The notes under the pieces: model-generated
Database searches by the model: none
Seen by the model: only the letters and a program-made list of their open reading frames with translations
What the model was told of the DNA's origin: nothing
Position numbers and translations under genes: made by a program
Origin: Pantoea latae
GTDB taxonomy: Bacteria; Pseudomonadota; Gammaproteobacteria; Enterobacterales; Enterobacteriaceae
Direction: 5' to 3'
Length of the DNA: 64,000 nucleotides
NCBI RefSeq assembly: GCF_002077695.1
Contig: NZ_MWUE01000017.1
Coordinates: 1 to 64,000, forward strand
Part shown: positions 44,617-52,796 of the stretch, in pieces
Position numbering within the stretch: the stretch's first letter is position 1
How the letters are laid out: every line of letters begins with the position of its first letter

Positions 44617-46874
44617 CAGCCTCTCCTTAGCTGGTCTGATTCGGGTTTTTCGTTAACAGGGTTATTATGTCTGTCCGGGAATTTCTGCTCGGTGAGGACG
44701 GCTATCGCGCTGCCGTAGACGCAGCAGCGGGTATCAAAACCATTTAGCCCTTGATATTCAGTGTTGTTAACTTGGTTTGGCAGGTTAACGGCGGCGCTGG
44801 CCCGCCAGAAAGCCGGGCTGCGGTAGTATATCTTTATCCCGCTGCGCCGGGGAATGACACTGCAACGCTCCAGTACGTGCTCCGCATCAGCATAATGCGC
44901 CATATTCATTGAAACCCAATAAAAACTGGCACTGCTGGCCGCCTCGTGCAGGTCGCTGCTGACGTTATTCCGCCACCGGATAATGTCCTCAGGAACATCA
45001 TTTTCCGCATCAGACAGATGATTTTCGGTATAACGAATGTTCCGATGCGAATACAGGCGGCTGTATTCATTTATCAGGGAGGTCCTGATATTTTCCGGGC
45101 AGATTCGTCCCCTGAAGCTGAAATAATTAAAGTAGTTTTCAGGGTTAGTCAGCTGTAACAGGCCGCGCCCGTACCACGGATAGTACCAGATGTTGTAGCG
45201 TCGAATGACCTGATGCGTGCGTGGGTCTGTTTCCGTGTAGCGGTATCCTTCCTCCATCGACCCGAGCCAGCCCGTTTCCTGAATGCCGTTCCCCAGAAAA
45301 CAGGCAATGCGCAGCGGGGTGGTTATCAGGTGTTTCTGCATTGTCCTGTTTATATGCGTGCGGATGTTGTCCGCAACGCTGCCTGCGCCGTCCCGCCAGG
45401 TGATGGGCTCCCAGCGGTAATCATTTCGCCCGGCCGTTCTTAAGGCGTTCCGGGGAACAAGCTGCTTCAGCTCAGATTTACTGAGCCAGCAGCACTTGCG
45501 AAAATGGGTGATAAAAGCCACAGGGTGGAAATGCCACAGCCTGCCGGTGCCAGGTGCGCCCGTGTCAAAGCACAGCGCTGATGCATGGCTTTTCAGCCGG
45601 CCGTAGTCCTCTTCAGACATGGGCGGGACATCGGCGGTACCGGTTCTGAGCCAGGCATAGCGCTGGTCAAAGGTGGCGGCATTCCATTCGATCGGGAAAT
45701 GGCAGACCAGGCGGCTGCTCAGGTTGCTGAGGCCCCCGTTTTCCCGTAATCCGGCAATAAGGGGAGAGTTACACTGGCTGTTGTTGTCCGTGTCATCGTC
45801 CACCATTCGCCACCCCGTCCAGTGCGGAAAGTCGGCATCGCTGAATTTTTTGATGTCGGTAGAGGCCAGGTTGACCATGCCCGTTCCGCCGGGAAAGCTG
45901 ACGGTACGCCACAGGGGGGCATCAGCAGGCATCAGGGTTTCATGTCCGGTGCTGATGACCCGGCCGAAGCGGAGCAGCTCGAACCCGGCAGACGGATTCT
46001 GCGGGTACAGACGTTTAGCTGTCCGGTACAGGTTGTATTCATATTTCAGATATGTCTCGGCAATGGAATTGTCTGCCGGGCTGGCATCAGTATTGATTAG
46101 TGGCTCTCCCACCGTGTCGAAAAGTACCTCCGTGATGGCGTTCTGCCTGCGGGTGACCATCGTGCAGTCACCCTTTCCGAAAGTCATGCTGACAAACAGC
46201 GGTTCCGTACTGGTATGAACGGCATTCAGGTGGTCTGTGTGCGGTGAGGCCGCGTCAGGCACAGATGCGTAAAAGCATGTACCAGGCGGCAGATAAAAAT
46301 GGATGTCGCCGTAAACGGTGTCGGTTCTGCCGTCACGGGAGATATCCAGCTCGGGGGTTGTGCGCCCGGTCAGCTTCAGCATGTTCTCGTCGTCACAGAA
46401 CACCTGAAAATGAAAGCCACTGGTTTCGCTAACCATGCCACTTTGCCCGATGCGGTCCTTGCGCCAGACTTTTGCTCCAGCCCTGATGGCCGGGTCCAGT
46501 CGGTCCATGAGATGCATGTACAGGGAGTAATATACAACGCTGCAGTTTTCCCCGATATCGGTCTGATGCTTTAGCAGGACATAGCCGTCATCGGTTCTGC
46601 CATCATAATTCAGCGGGAACGTATCGCGTTTATCTGTGGAGGACGGAGAACGAAAAGAAACCACTTCCCCGTCTGCAATCGCCCGGACAAACTCTATGGG
46701 GTCATAGCCTTCTTCGCGACGGTCGGTGTGAAGAACATGCACACCGCCGTGCCATGACGCGTGCCGGTTGATCGGAAAATCCCGGTTAATATCCACGGGC
46801 ATCATTCTGCTGACCCACGATGCGTCAGTTTCTCCGGCGTTGCGGGGACGGACAAACGGCGGGCTGATTATCAT
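44616..46874 (-). CDS. Lysozyme-like effector: degenerate M23 domain plus GH19-type hydrolase domain
   Basis: A 752-aa protein without signal peptide. Residues ~30-160 follow the LytM/M23 pattern ('WHGGVHVLHTD', 'VRAIADGEVVSF', 'VYYSLYMHLMD', 'RIGQSGMVSETSGFHFQVF'), but two zinc-ligand positions differ: HxGxD reads HGGVH (residue 46) and HxH reads HFQ (155-157). Residues ~505-700 show a GH19 chitinase/lysozyme core: 'CFLGNGIQETGW' with the catalytic Glu at 533 and 'YGRGLLQLTNPENYFNYF'. Residues 160-500 are of unknown fold. Lack of a signal and the coupled secreted partner genes suggest a peptidoglycan-cleaving effector delivered to rivals, as by type VI secretion; no secretion genes are in the window. 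AGGAAG precedes the ATG. Confidence 0.75.
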   Translation of the reverse strand: MIISPPFVRPRNAGETDASWVSRMMPVDINRDFPINRHASWHGGVHVLHTDRREEGYDPIEFVRAIADGEVVSFRSPSSTDKRDTFPLNYDGRTDDGYVLLKHQTDIGENCSVVYYSLYMHLMDRLDPAIRAGAKVWRKDRIGQSGMVSETSGFHFQVFCDDENMLKLTGRTTPELDISRDGRTDTVYGDIHFYLPPGTCFYASVPDAASPHTDHLNAVHTSTEPLFVSMTFGKGDCTMVTRRQNAITEVLFDTVGEPLINTDASPADNSIAETYLKYEYNLYRTAKRLYPQNPSAGFELLRFGRVISTGHETLMPADAPLWRTVSFPGGTGMVNLASTDIKKFSDADFPHWTGWRMVDDDTDNNSQCNSPLIAGLRENGGLSNLSSRLVCHFPIEWNAATFDQRYAWLRTGTADVPPMSEEDYGRLKSHASALCFDTGAPGTGRLWHFHPVAFITHFRKCCWLSKSELKQLVPRNALRTAGRNDYRWEPITWRDGAGSVADNIRTHINRTMQKHLITTPLRIACFLGNGIQETGWLGSMEEGYRYTETDPRTHQVIRRYNIWYYPWYGRGLLQLTNPENYFNYFSFRGRICPENIRTSLINEYSRLYSHRNIRYTENHLSDAENDVPEDIIRWRNNVSSDLHEAASSASFYWVSMNMAHYADAEHVLERCSVIPRRSGIKIYYRSPAFWRASAAVNLPNQVNNTEYQGLNGFDTRCCVYGSAIAVLTEQKFPDRHNNPVNEKPESDQLRRG

Positions 46875-47327
46875 GCTGACTTCCTGTCGGGTCTGAAAGT
46901 AAAGAGGCCGCAGGGTAACGCACTTTTATTTATACAAACCTTGATGACGGACAGGGAAAGCGTCAAATCATTATGCTTCGCCCAGGATTTCTGCGGACAG
47001 TGAGGCAAGCAAGGTCGGGCTGCCGGGGTATTGCCGCCGCACCGTGGCTCTGCTGATGAAGCGTCAGTACATTGCTTCTGTCGATGGTGCACCTGTGGCC
47101 AAAGCGGATACCTTTCAGCCTGGCTTTCTGTCGGCTCTCACTGGTACGTTTCAGTATTCTCCGCCGCTCGGCCAGCGCGACGGTAGACGTGCTACCAGGT
47201 ATAGAAGAAGGAAAAAGCCTGCATTTACGTACCTGACTACGACGCGAAAATGGAGGCTGAAAAATCTATCGGGTTAAAGATTTATCAGATAACTTTGAGC
47301 ACAGGATCTTCGATTTGAGGGTAAGGA
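46875..47327. other. Intergenic region upstream of the effector gene
   Basis: About 450 bp with no supported gene. An in-frame stretch reading '[20 protein letters not shown]' near 47228-47290 looks protein-like but has no start and may be a remnant. The side nearest the effector should hold its promoter. Confidence 0.4.
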
Positions 47328-47603
47328 ATGATTAAGCTCACGGGCCGTTTACTGTGTCACAACGCGGAAGAGACCGAACAGGTGCGCCGCTATCTGCCTG
47401 AACATATCAGGCTCACCAGGGAAGAGAGCGGATGCCTCTCTTTTGAGGTCAACGAGACGGACGATCCGCTTATCTGGACGGTTGAGGAGCTGTTTGCCAG
47501 CCAGCAGGCGTTTGACCTTCATCAGGCGAGAACCAAAGCCTCGCTCTGGGGCCAGCAAACCCAGGCGATCGCCCGCGAGTACCGCGTCGAGGAGATCGCC
47601 TGA
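47328..47603 (+). CDS. ABM-fold protein (putative quinol monooxygenase)
   Basis: A 91-aa single-domain protein: 'LTGRLLCHNAEETEQVRRYL', 'HIRLTREESGCLSFEVNETD', 'WTVEELFASQQAFDLHQART'. The ESGCLSFEV and FxxxxAFxxHQ elements are typical of the ABM family. A GGGTAAGG ribosome site precedes the ATG, and a terminator follows. It is the second ABM protein in the window (first at 15726) and they are clearly different in sequence. Substrate unknown. Confidence 0.82.
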   Translation: MIKLTGRLLCHNAEETEQVRRYLPEHIRLTREESGCLSFEVNETDDPLIWTVEELFASQQAFDLHQARTKASLWGQQTQAIAREYRVEEIA

Positions 47604-47605
47604 AA

Positions 47606-47638
47606 GGGAAGCGGCCGCTCAGGCCGGTTCCCTTTTTT
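47606..47638 (+). terminator. Rho-independent terminator
   Basis: GGGAA..GGCC (47606-47616) pairs with GGCC..TTCCC (47622-47632), followed by six T. It sits between the ABM gene and the convergent dehydrogenase gene. Confidence 0.75.
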
Positions 47639-47648
47639 ACGTTTAGCG

Positions 47649-48737
47649 TCAGGCCGTGGCCGCGACGGCCGCTTTCGCTTCGATAAAGGCCACCACGGCG
47701 CGCGTCACCTCGGCGGTGTTGGCCGTGCCGCCGACGTCCGGCGTCAAAATGCCGCGCACGCAGACCGACTCCACGCCCTCCATGATCAGCGCGGCGGCGT
47801 CATGCTCGCCGAGGTGCTCCAGCATCTGCGCCGCGGTCCAGAAGCTCGCCACCGGATTGGCGATGCCTTTGCCGGTAATATCGAACGCCGAGCCGTGAAT
47901 CGGCTCGAACATAGAGGGAAAGCGCCGCTCGGGATCGATATTGGCGGTCGGCGCAACACCCAGGCTGCCCGCCAGCGCGCCGGCAAGGTCGGAAAGAATA
48001 TCGGCGTGGAGGTTGGTGGCGACGATGGTATCCAGACTCTGCGGATGCAGCGTCATACGATGCGTCATGGCGTCGACCAGCATTTTATCCCAGCTCACGT
48101 CAGGGAACTCCTGCGCCACCTCTGCGGCAATTTCGTCCCACATCACCATGCCGTGACGCTGGGCGTTGGATTTGGTGACTACCGTCAGCAGCTTGCGCGG
48201 ACGCGACTGCGCCAGACGGAAGGCATAGCGCATGATGCGCGTGACGCCGACGCGGGTAAAAATCGCCACTTCCGTGCCGACCTCTTCCGGCAGTCCGCGA
48301 TGAGCGCGGCCGCCGTTGCCGGAATATTCCCCTTCCGAGTTCTCGCGCACGATCACCCAGTCGAGATCCCCTGGCCCGCAGTTGCGCAGCGGCGGCGTAA
48401 TGCCCGGCAGAATCTTCGTTGGACGCACGTTGGCGTACTGGTCAAAACCCTGACAAATCGGCAGGCGCAATCCCCAGAGCGTAATATGGTCCGGCACGTC
48501 AGGCGCGCCGACCGCGCCGAAGTAGATCGCGTCGAAATTTTTCAGCGTTTGCAAGCCCGTTTCCGGCATCATCACGCCGTGCTGCTTGTAGTAATCCGAC
48601 CCCCAGTCAAAGGTTTCAAAGGTCAGTTTCAGCTGCGGATCCTGCCGCGTCAGCGCCTTAAGCACCTCGATGCCGGCTGAGATCACTTCCGGGCCGATGC
48701 CGTCGGCGGGAATGGCGGCGATAGCGTAGTGTCGCAT
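47649..48737 (-). CDS. Tartrate/D-malate dehydrogenase (decarboxylating)
   Basis: A 362-aa beta-decarboxylating dehydrogenase of the isopropylmalate dehydrogenase superfamily, DmlA/TtuC branch. 'PADGIGPEVISAG', 'YFGAVGAPDVPDHITLWGLR', 'ANVRPTKILPGITPPLR', 'VIVRENSEGEYSGNGGRAHR' and 'IVATNLHADILSDLAGALAG' are the diagnostic parts. It oxidises and decarboxylates D-malate or tartrate with NAD and a divalent metal. The MFS carrier gene lies 18 nt upstream on the same strand, so carrier and enzyme form an operon. AGGAGAAAC precedes the ATG. D-malate versus tartrate cannot be decided from sequence. Confidence 0.9.
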   Translation of the reverse strand: MRHYAIAAIPADGIGPEVISAGIEVLKALTRQDPQLKLTFETFDWGSDYYKQHGVMMPETGLQTLKNFDAIYFGAVGAPDVPDHITLWGLRLPICQGFDQYANVRPTKILPGITPPLRNCGPGDLDWVIVRENSEGEYSGNGGRAHRGLPEEVGTEVAIFTRVGVTRIMRYAFRLAQSRPRKLLTVVTKSNAQRHGMVMWDEIAAEVAQEFPDVSWDKMLVDAMTHRMTLHPQSLDTIVATNLHADILSDLAGALAGSLGVAPTANIDPERRFPSMFEPIHGSAFDITGKGIANPVASFWTAAQMLEHLGEHDAAALIMEGVESVCVRGILTPDVGGTANTAEVTRAVVAFIEAKAAVAATA

Positions 48738-48755
48738 GGTGTTTCTCCTGAATTA

Positions 48756-50066
48756 TTAATGGCTATGTGGATAGGGCATCTCTGCTGGACGCGGCTTTTT
48801 TGCCTGGCCGGCGAGCAGAAGAACAATCAGTGCCGACAGCGCCAGCAGCGCTGCGACGAAATAGAGTCCCCAGGCGTAGCTGCCGGTTTGCTGCCGGATA
48901 ACGCCGATCATCAGCGGGCCGACAAAGCCGCCGAGGTTGCCGATGGAGTTGATGACGGCGATGCCGGCCGCGGCGGCTGGCCCGCTCAGAAACAGCGTCG
49001 GCATGCTCCACAGCGGCGGTTTCGACGCGCTGATGCCGACGGTGACCAGCGTCAGGGCGAGGATGACCGCCAGCAGCGTGGTGACCTGGCCCGCCAGCAC
49101 CAGCCCGGCGGCGGCCAGCAAACAGGCGGCGATCACGTGCCAGCTGCGTTCGCGGGTGCGATCCGAATGGCGCGCCCAGAGGATCATGCCGATCACCCCG
49201 AGTACCGCCGGGAAGGCGTTGAGAAAACCGGTTTCCAGCGACGAAGCGCCGAAGCTGTGAATAATCTGCGGCGACCAGATGCCAAGGGTGTAGAGGCCCG
49301 CCGACGTGCCGAAGTAGACCAGCGCCAGCGCCAGCACGCGCTTATCCGCCAGCCCGCGCCAGGCGCTGCTGTGGTGCTCAGCCCCCGCGCGCGACGCCTC
49401 TTCCGCCTGTAGCGTGGCGCTGAGCCAGTCGCGCTCCTCCTCGGTCAGCCATGTCGCTTTCGCCGGACGATCGGTCAGCCAGAACAGCACCACAACGCCG
49501 AACAGCAGCGCGGGGATCGCCTCCAGCACGAACATCCACTGCCAGCCGGCAAAGCCGAGCAGGCCATGCATCTGCAGCAGCGCGGCGGACACCGGCGATC
49601 CGAGCGCGGTGGAGAGCGGCGCCGCCGCCATAAAAATGGCGGTCACCTGCGCGCGCTTCGCCGCCGGAAACCAGTAGCTGAGATAGAGAATAATGCCGGG
49701 GAAAAAGCCCGCCTCCGCAACGCCGAGCAGAAAGCGCAGCGCGTAAAAACTGTTGGTGCCCTGTACCAGCGCCATACAGCCGGAAACAATGCCCCAGCTG
49801 ATCATCACTCGGGCGATCCAGATACGGGCGCCGACTTTATGCAGAATTAAATTGGAGGGGACTTCAAATAAAAAATAACCGAGAAAAAAGATGCCCGCGC
49901 CGATGCCAAATACCAGCGGCGAAAAACCGAGATCCTGATTCATGGTGAGCGCGGCAAAACCAATATTGACGCGATCGAGAAAGGCGATGAAGTAGAGCAG
50001 CATGATAAAGGGCACGATGCGCAGCGTAACTTTACGCATCACCCTTTTTTCGAGGTGATTAGTCAT
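48756..50066 (-). CDS. MFS carrier, anion:cation symporter family (TtuB-like tartrate/D-malate transporter)
   Basis: A 436-aa, 12-helix transporter. 'LRIVPFIMLLYFIAFLDRVN' with 'IGFAALTMNQDLG', 'FEVPSNLILHKVGARIWIAR' and 'FLLGVAEAGFFPGIILYLSY' are the hallmarks of the ACS family that takes up organic anions such as tartrate, galactonate or phthalate. It is first in the operon with the tartrate/D-malate dehydrogenase and is divergent from a LysR gene, the usual arrangement for an inducible organic-acid cluster. Confidence 0.9.
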   Translation of the reverse strand: MTNHLEKRVMRKVTLRIVPFIMLLYFIAFLDRVNIGFAALTMNQDLGFSPLVFGIGAGIFFLGYFLFEVPSNLILHKVGARIWIARVMISWGIVSGCMALVQGTNSFYALRFLLGVAEAGFFPGIILYLSYWFPAAKRAQVTAIFMAAAPLSTALGSPVSAALLQMHGLLGFAGWQWMFVLEAIPALLFGVVVLFWLTDRPAKATWLTEEERDWLSATLQAEEASRAGAEHHSSAWRGLADKRVLALALVYFGTSAGLYTLGIWSPQIIHSFGASSLETGFLNAFPAVLGVIGMILWARHSDRTRERSWHVIAACLLAAAGLVLAGQVTTLLAVILALTLVTVGISASKPPLWSMPTLFLSGPAAAAGIAVINSIGNLGGFVGPLMIGVIRQQTGSYAWGLYFVAALLALSALIVLLLAGQAKKPRPAEMPYPHSH

Positions 50067-50193
50067 AGTGAGATGCTCCGATTGGTGTAGGGTGTTATTT
50101 TTTTGTAATCGGGTTCAGTATGCGGATTTGCCTGGTCAGATCATTACGGCTGGATTATATAAACTATTTGAATAATGCAGAGGCGCGAAGAAA

Positions 50194-51099
50194 GTGGATA
50201 TAAATCAGCTACGTTGTTTTGTTGCGGTCGGTCAGGAGCTCCATTTCGGCCGGGCAGCGCAAAAAATGGAAATGATGCCTGCGTCACTTTCTCGCTTTAT
50301 TCGGCTGCTGGAAGAGGAGCTGGGAATTCGCCTGCTCAACCGCTCGACGCGCAATGTGGCATTAACGGCAGAGGGCGCCATTTTTTTTGAAGAGGCGAGC
50401 CGGTTAATCGAACAATTCGATGCGCTGGCGCGACGCTTTAAAGGCGGATTGAAAGACGATCGCCGCACGCTGCGTATTGGCGCCATCGACAGCGCCGCTC
50501 GCGGCATTGTGCCCGCCCTGCTCAACTTATTTGTGCCGCGCCACCCGCAGATGGATATTCATATTATCGAAGACAAAACCATTAATTTACTTCCCAAACT
50601 GAAGTCGGGCTGGCTGGACCTTATTTTTATTCGCGCGCCGCACAGTCTCGACGCGTCGCTCGAGGTGCGCTTTATCGCTCAGGAAAGCTGCGTGCTGGCG
50701 GTGCCGGTCAGCCACGCGCTGGCGCGTCATGCGGCGGTGACGGTGGAGGATTTCAGGCATGAGCCGATGATCGTGGCCGAGCGTCGCGCTCGTCCGCACA
50801 GCCATGAGCTGACGATGAGTCTGTTCAGACAGGCGGGATTAACGCCGCATATCGCGCAGTTCGCCGAAGAAAAACAGACGATTTTAAGTCTGGTCGGCGC
50901 CGGTCTGGGCGTCGCCATCGTGCCGTCGTTATATAAAGATATGAATAGCGAAAATGTCCGCTTTATTCAGCTGACCTTGCCGCCCGCTATTAAAGGACTG
51001 CCGCTGAGCATGGCGTGGCAAAAAGGAAACCAGGACGCGCGCGTGGCGGAAATGATCGCCTTGCTGAATGAAAATGAATCAATTACCGACCATTTATAG
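50194..51099 (+). CDS. LysR-family regulator of the tartrate/D-malate cluster
   Basis: A 301-aa LysR-type protein. HTH at the N-terminus ('MDINQLRCFVAVGQELHFGR', 'SRFIRLLEEELGIRLLNRST'), followed by the effector domain ('RTLRIGAIDSAARGIVPALL', 'LVGAGLGVAIVPSLYKDMNS'). The start is GTG 50194 with GAAG upstream. Divergent position 127 bp from the carrier gene makes it the likely activator, responding to a dicarboxylate. No other target is evident. Confidence 0.9.
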   Translation: MDINQLRCFVAVGQELHFGRAAQKMEMMPASLSRFIRLLEEELGIRLLNRSTRNVALTAEGAIFFEEASRLIEQFDALARRFKGGLKDDRRTLRIGAIDSAARGIVPALLNLFVPRHPQMDIHIIEDKTINLLPKLKSGWLDLIFIRAPHSLDASLEVRFIAQESCVLAVPVSHALARHAAVTVEDFRHEPMIVAERRARPHSHELTMSLFRQAGLTPHIAQFAEEKQTILSLVGAGLGVAIVPSLYKDMNSENVRFIQLTLPPAIKGLPLSMAWQKGNQDARVAEMIALLNENESITDHL

Positions 51100-51294
51100 G
51101 CATCGTTAAAATAAACCGGGCGTCAAACCGCCGCTAAAATCGCCTGTCGCGACAAACAGGCAACATATTTCCAGAAACAGACAACCCCGCTTTCGCTTAG
51201 CCGTCTAGACTTAATCGACTGCACACCACAATTCATCCCCTCATAACGTGCATGACGTCCCCTTTTAAACCCCGTTAAATACTGGAAAAGAGCT

Positions 51295-51783
51295 ATGTCT
51301 GAAAATTTACGTTTGCAACTGGAGATCAACGGGCAGCCGCATACGCTGCTGGTCGATCCCCGCGTCACGCTTCTTGACGCGCTGCGTGAGCATCTGACGC
51401 TCACCGGCACCAAGAAAGGGTGCGACCAGGGTCAGTGCGGCGCCTGTACGGTGCATATCAACGGAAAACGCGTGCTGAGCTGCCTGACGCTGGCGGCGCA
51501 GGCCAACGGCCAGTCGGTCACCACCATCGAAGGGCTGGCGCAGCCGGACGGCTCGCTGCATCCGGTGCAGGCGCGCTTTCTGGAGCATGACGCCTTTCAG
51601 TGCGGCTACTGCACGCCGGGACAGATTATGTCCGCCGTGGCCTGCATCGACGAAGGCCACGCCGGCTCCGCGGACGAAATCCGCGAATATATGAGCGGCA
51701 ATCTCTGCCGCTGCGGCGCCTATCCCAACATCGTCGACGCCATTCAGCAGGCGGCGGCCGATCTCAGCAAGGAGGCGACATGA
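51295..51783 (+). CDS. Molybdenum hydroxylase small subunit, 2x[2Fe-2S] (PaoA-like)
   Basis: A 162-aa iron-sulfur subunit of the xanthine dehydrogenase/aldehyde oxidoreductase family. Plant-type cluster: 'GCDQGQCGACTVHING' plus 'SCLTLA'; second cluster: 'FQCGYCTPGQIMS' and 'NLCRCGAYPNI'. It carries electrons from the Mo site to the FAD subunit. Unlike E. coli PaoA (YagT) it has no Tat signal, so the complex is probably cytoplasmic. It overlaps the next gene by 4 nt (ATGA). Confidence 0.92.
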   Translation: MSENLRLQLEINGQPHTLLVDPRVTLLDALREHLTLTGTKKGCDQGQCGACTVHINGKRVLSCLTLAAQANGQSVTTIEGLAQPDGSLHPVQARFLEHDAFQCGYCTPGQIMSAVACIDEGHAGSADEIREYMSGNLCRCGAYPNIVDAIQQAAADLSKEAT

Positions 51784-52772
51784 ATCCTTTCGACTATGTC
51801 GCCGCAGGCAGCGCGGAGGAGGCGCTGCGCCAGAAACAGCGCGACAGCAGCCGGTTTCTGGCGGGCGGCACCACCCAGATCGATCTAATGAAGTGCGACG
51901 TCGAACAGCCCGCGGCGCTGATTGACATCAACGCGCTGACAGAGATGCGCGAGATCGCCTTTAGCAAGGAGACGCTGCGCATCGGCGCGCTGGCGCGCAT
52001 GAGCGAGGTGGAGAATCACCCTGAATGCCGCCGCGTCGCGCCCGCCATCTACGACAGCCTGTGGCAGGCGGCCTCGCCTCAGCTGCGCAATATGGCGTCC
52101 ATTGGCGGCAACCTGCTGCAGCGCACCCGCTGCGTCTATTTTCGCGATCCGCACACCTTCTCCGCCTGTAATAAACGTCAGCCCGGCTCAGGCTGCGCCG
52201 CGCGCGACGGCGTCAACGGCAACCATGCCATTCTCGGCACCAGCGAGAGCTGCATTGCGGTCTATCCTGGTGATCTGGCCGTGGCGCTGACCGCGTTCGA
52301 TGCGGTGGTGATCGTGCGCAACGCCGCGCAGCGCGAGCGCCGCATTCCCATTGACGAGTTCTACCTGCTGCCAGGCCAGACGCCGCATCTGGAGCATGAC
52401 CTGGCGGCGGATGAGATGATCGTCGCGGTGGAGCTGCCGCTTACCCCTGCGCTGCACCATTCCCATTATCTGAAAGTGCGCGACCGCAGCTCATACGAGT
52501 TCGCCGCCGCCAGCGCGGCCGTCGGCATCGAGCTGGATGGGGATCGCATCCGCGATCTGCGCATCGCCGTCGGCGGCGTGGCCACCAAACCCTGGCGCGC
52601 GCGCCACGTGGAAGGGGCGCTGCGAGGCCAGCCGTTCGACGAGGCAATCCTGCGACGCGCCGCCGAGCTGGTGGTGCAGGACGCCGAGCTGCTGCCGCAA
52701 AATCAGCATAAAAAACTGCTGGCGCCGCGCGCCATCGCTCGCGCGCTGATGAAAGCGGGCGGAATGGCTTAA
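51780..52772 (+). CDS. Molybdenum hydroxylase FAD-binding subunit (PaoB-like)
   Basis: A 330-aa FAD subunit. 'FLAGGTTQIDLMKCDVEQPA' and 'ASIGGNLLQRTRCVYFRDPH' bind FAD; the Cys-rich insertion continuing 'FSACNKRQPGSGCAA' matches the segment that holds an extra [4Fe-4S] cluster in E. coli PaoB. The start at 51780 has AAGGAGG upstream and overlaps the small-subunit stop; the much longer frame from 51600 is not the real start. It transfers electrons to the final acceptor. Confidence 0.92.
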   Translation: MNPFDYVAAGSAEEALRQKQRDSSRFLAGGTTQIDLMKCDVEQPAALIDINALTEMREIAFSKETLRIGALARMSEVENHPECRRVAPAIYDSLWQAASPQLRNMASIGGNLLQRTRCVYFRDPHTFSACNKRQPGSGCAARDGVNGNHAILGTSESCIAVYPGDLAVALTAFDAVVIVRNAAQRERRIPIDEFYLLPGQTPHLEHDLAADEMIVAVELPLTPALHHSHYLKVRDRSSYEFAAASAAVGIELDGDRIRDLRIAVGGVATKPWRARHVEGALRGQPFDEAILRRAAELVVQDAELLPQNQHKKLLAPRAIARALMKAGGMA

Positions 52773-52796
52773 CCGGCCGAACAGAGAGGACAGTGA

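Noticed and set aside
42236..46874. Reading the effector region as a prophage lysis module
   Set aside because: There is no holin, spanin or other phage gene nearby, the hydrolase has an extra 500-residue N-terminal part, and the downstream genes are secreted paralogs, which fits an effector-immunity set better.
47044..47277. 77-codon plus-strand ORF upstream of the ABM gene
   Set aside because: No ribosome site, basic low-complexity C-terminus, and no similarity to known proteins; treated as intergenic.
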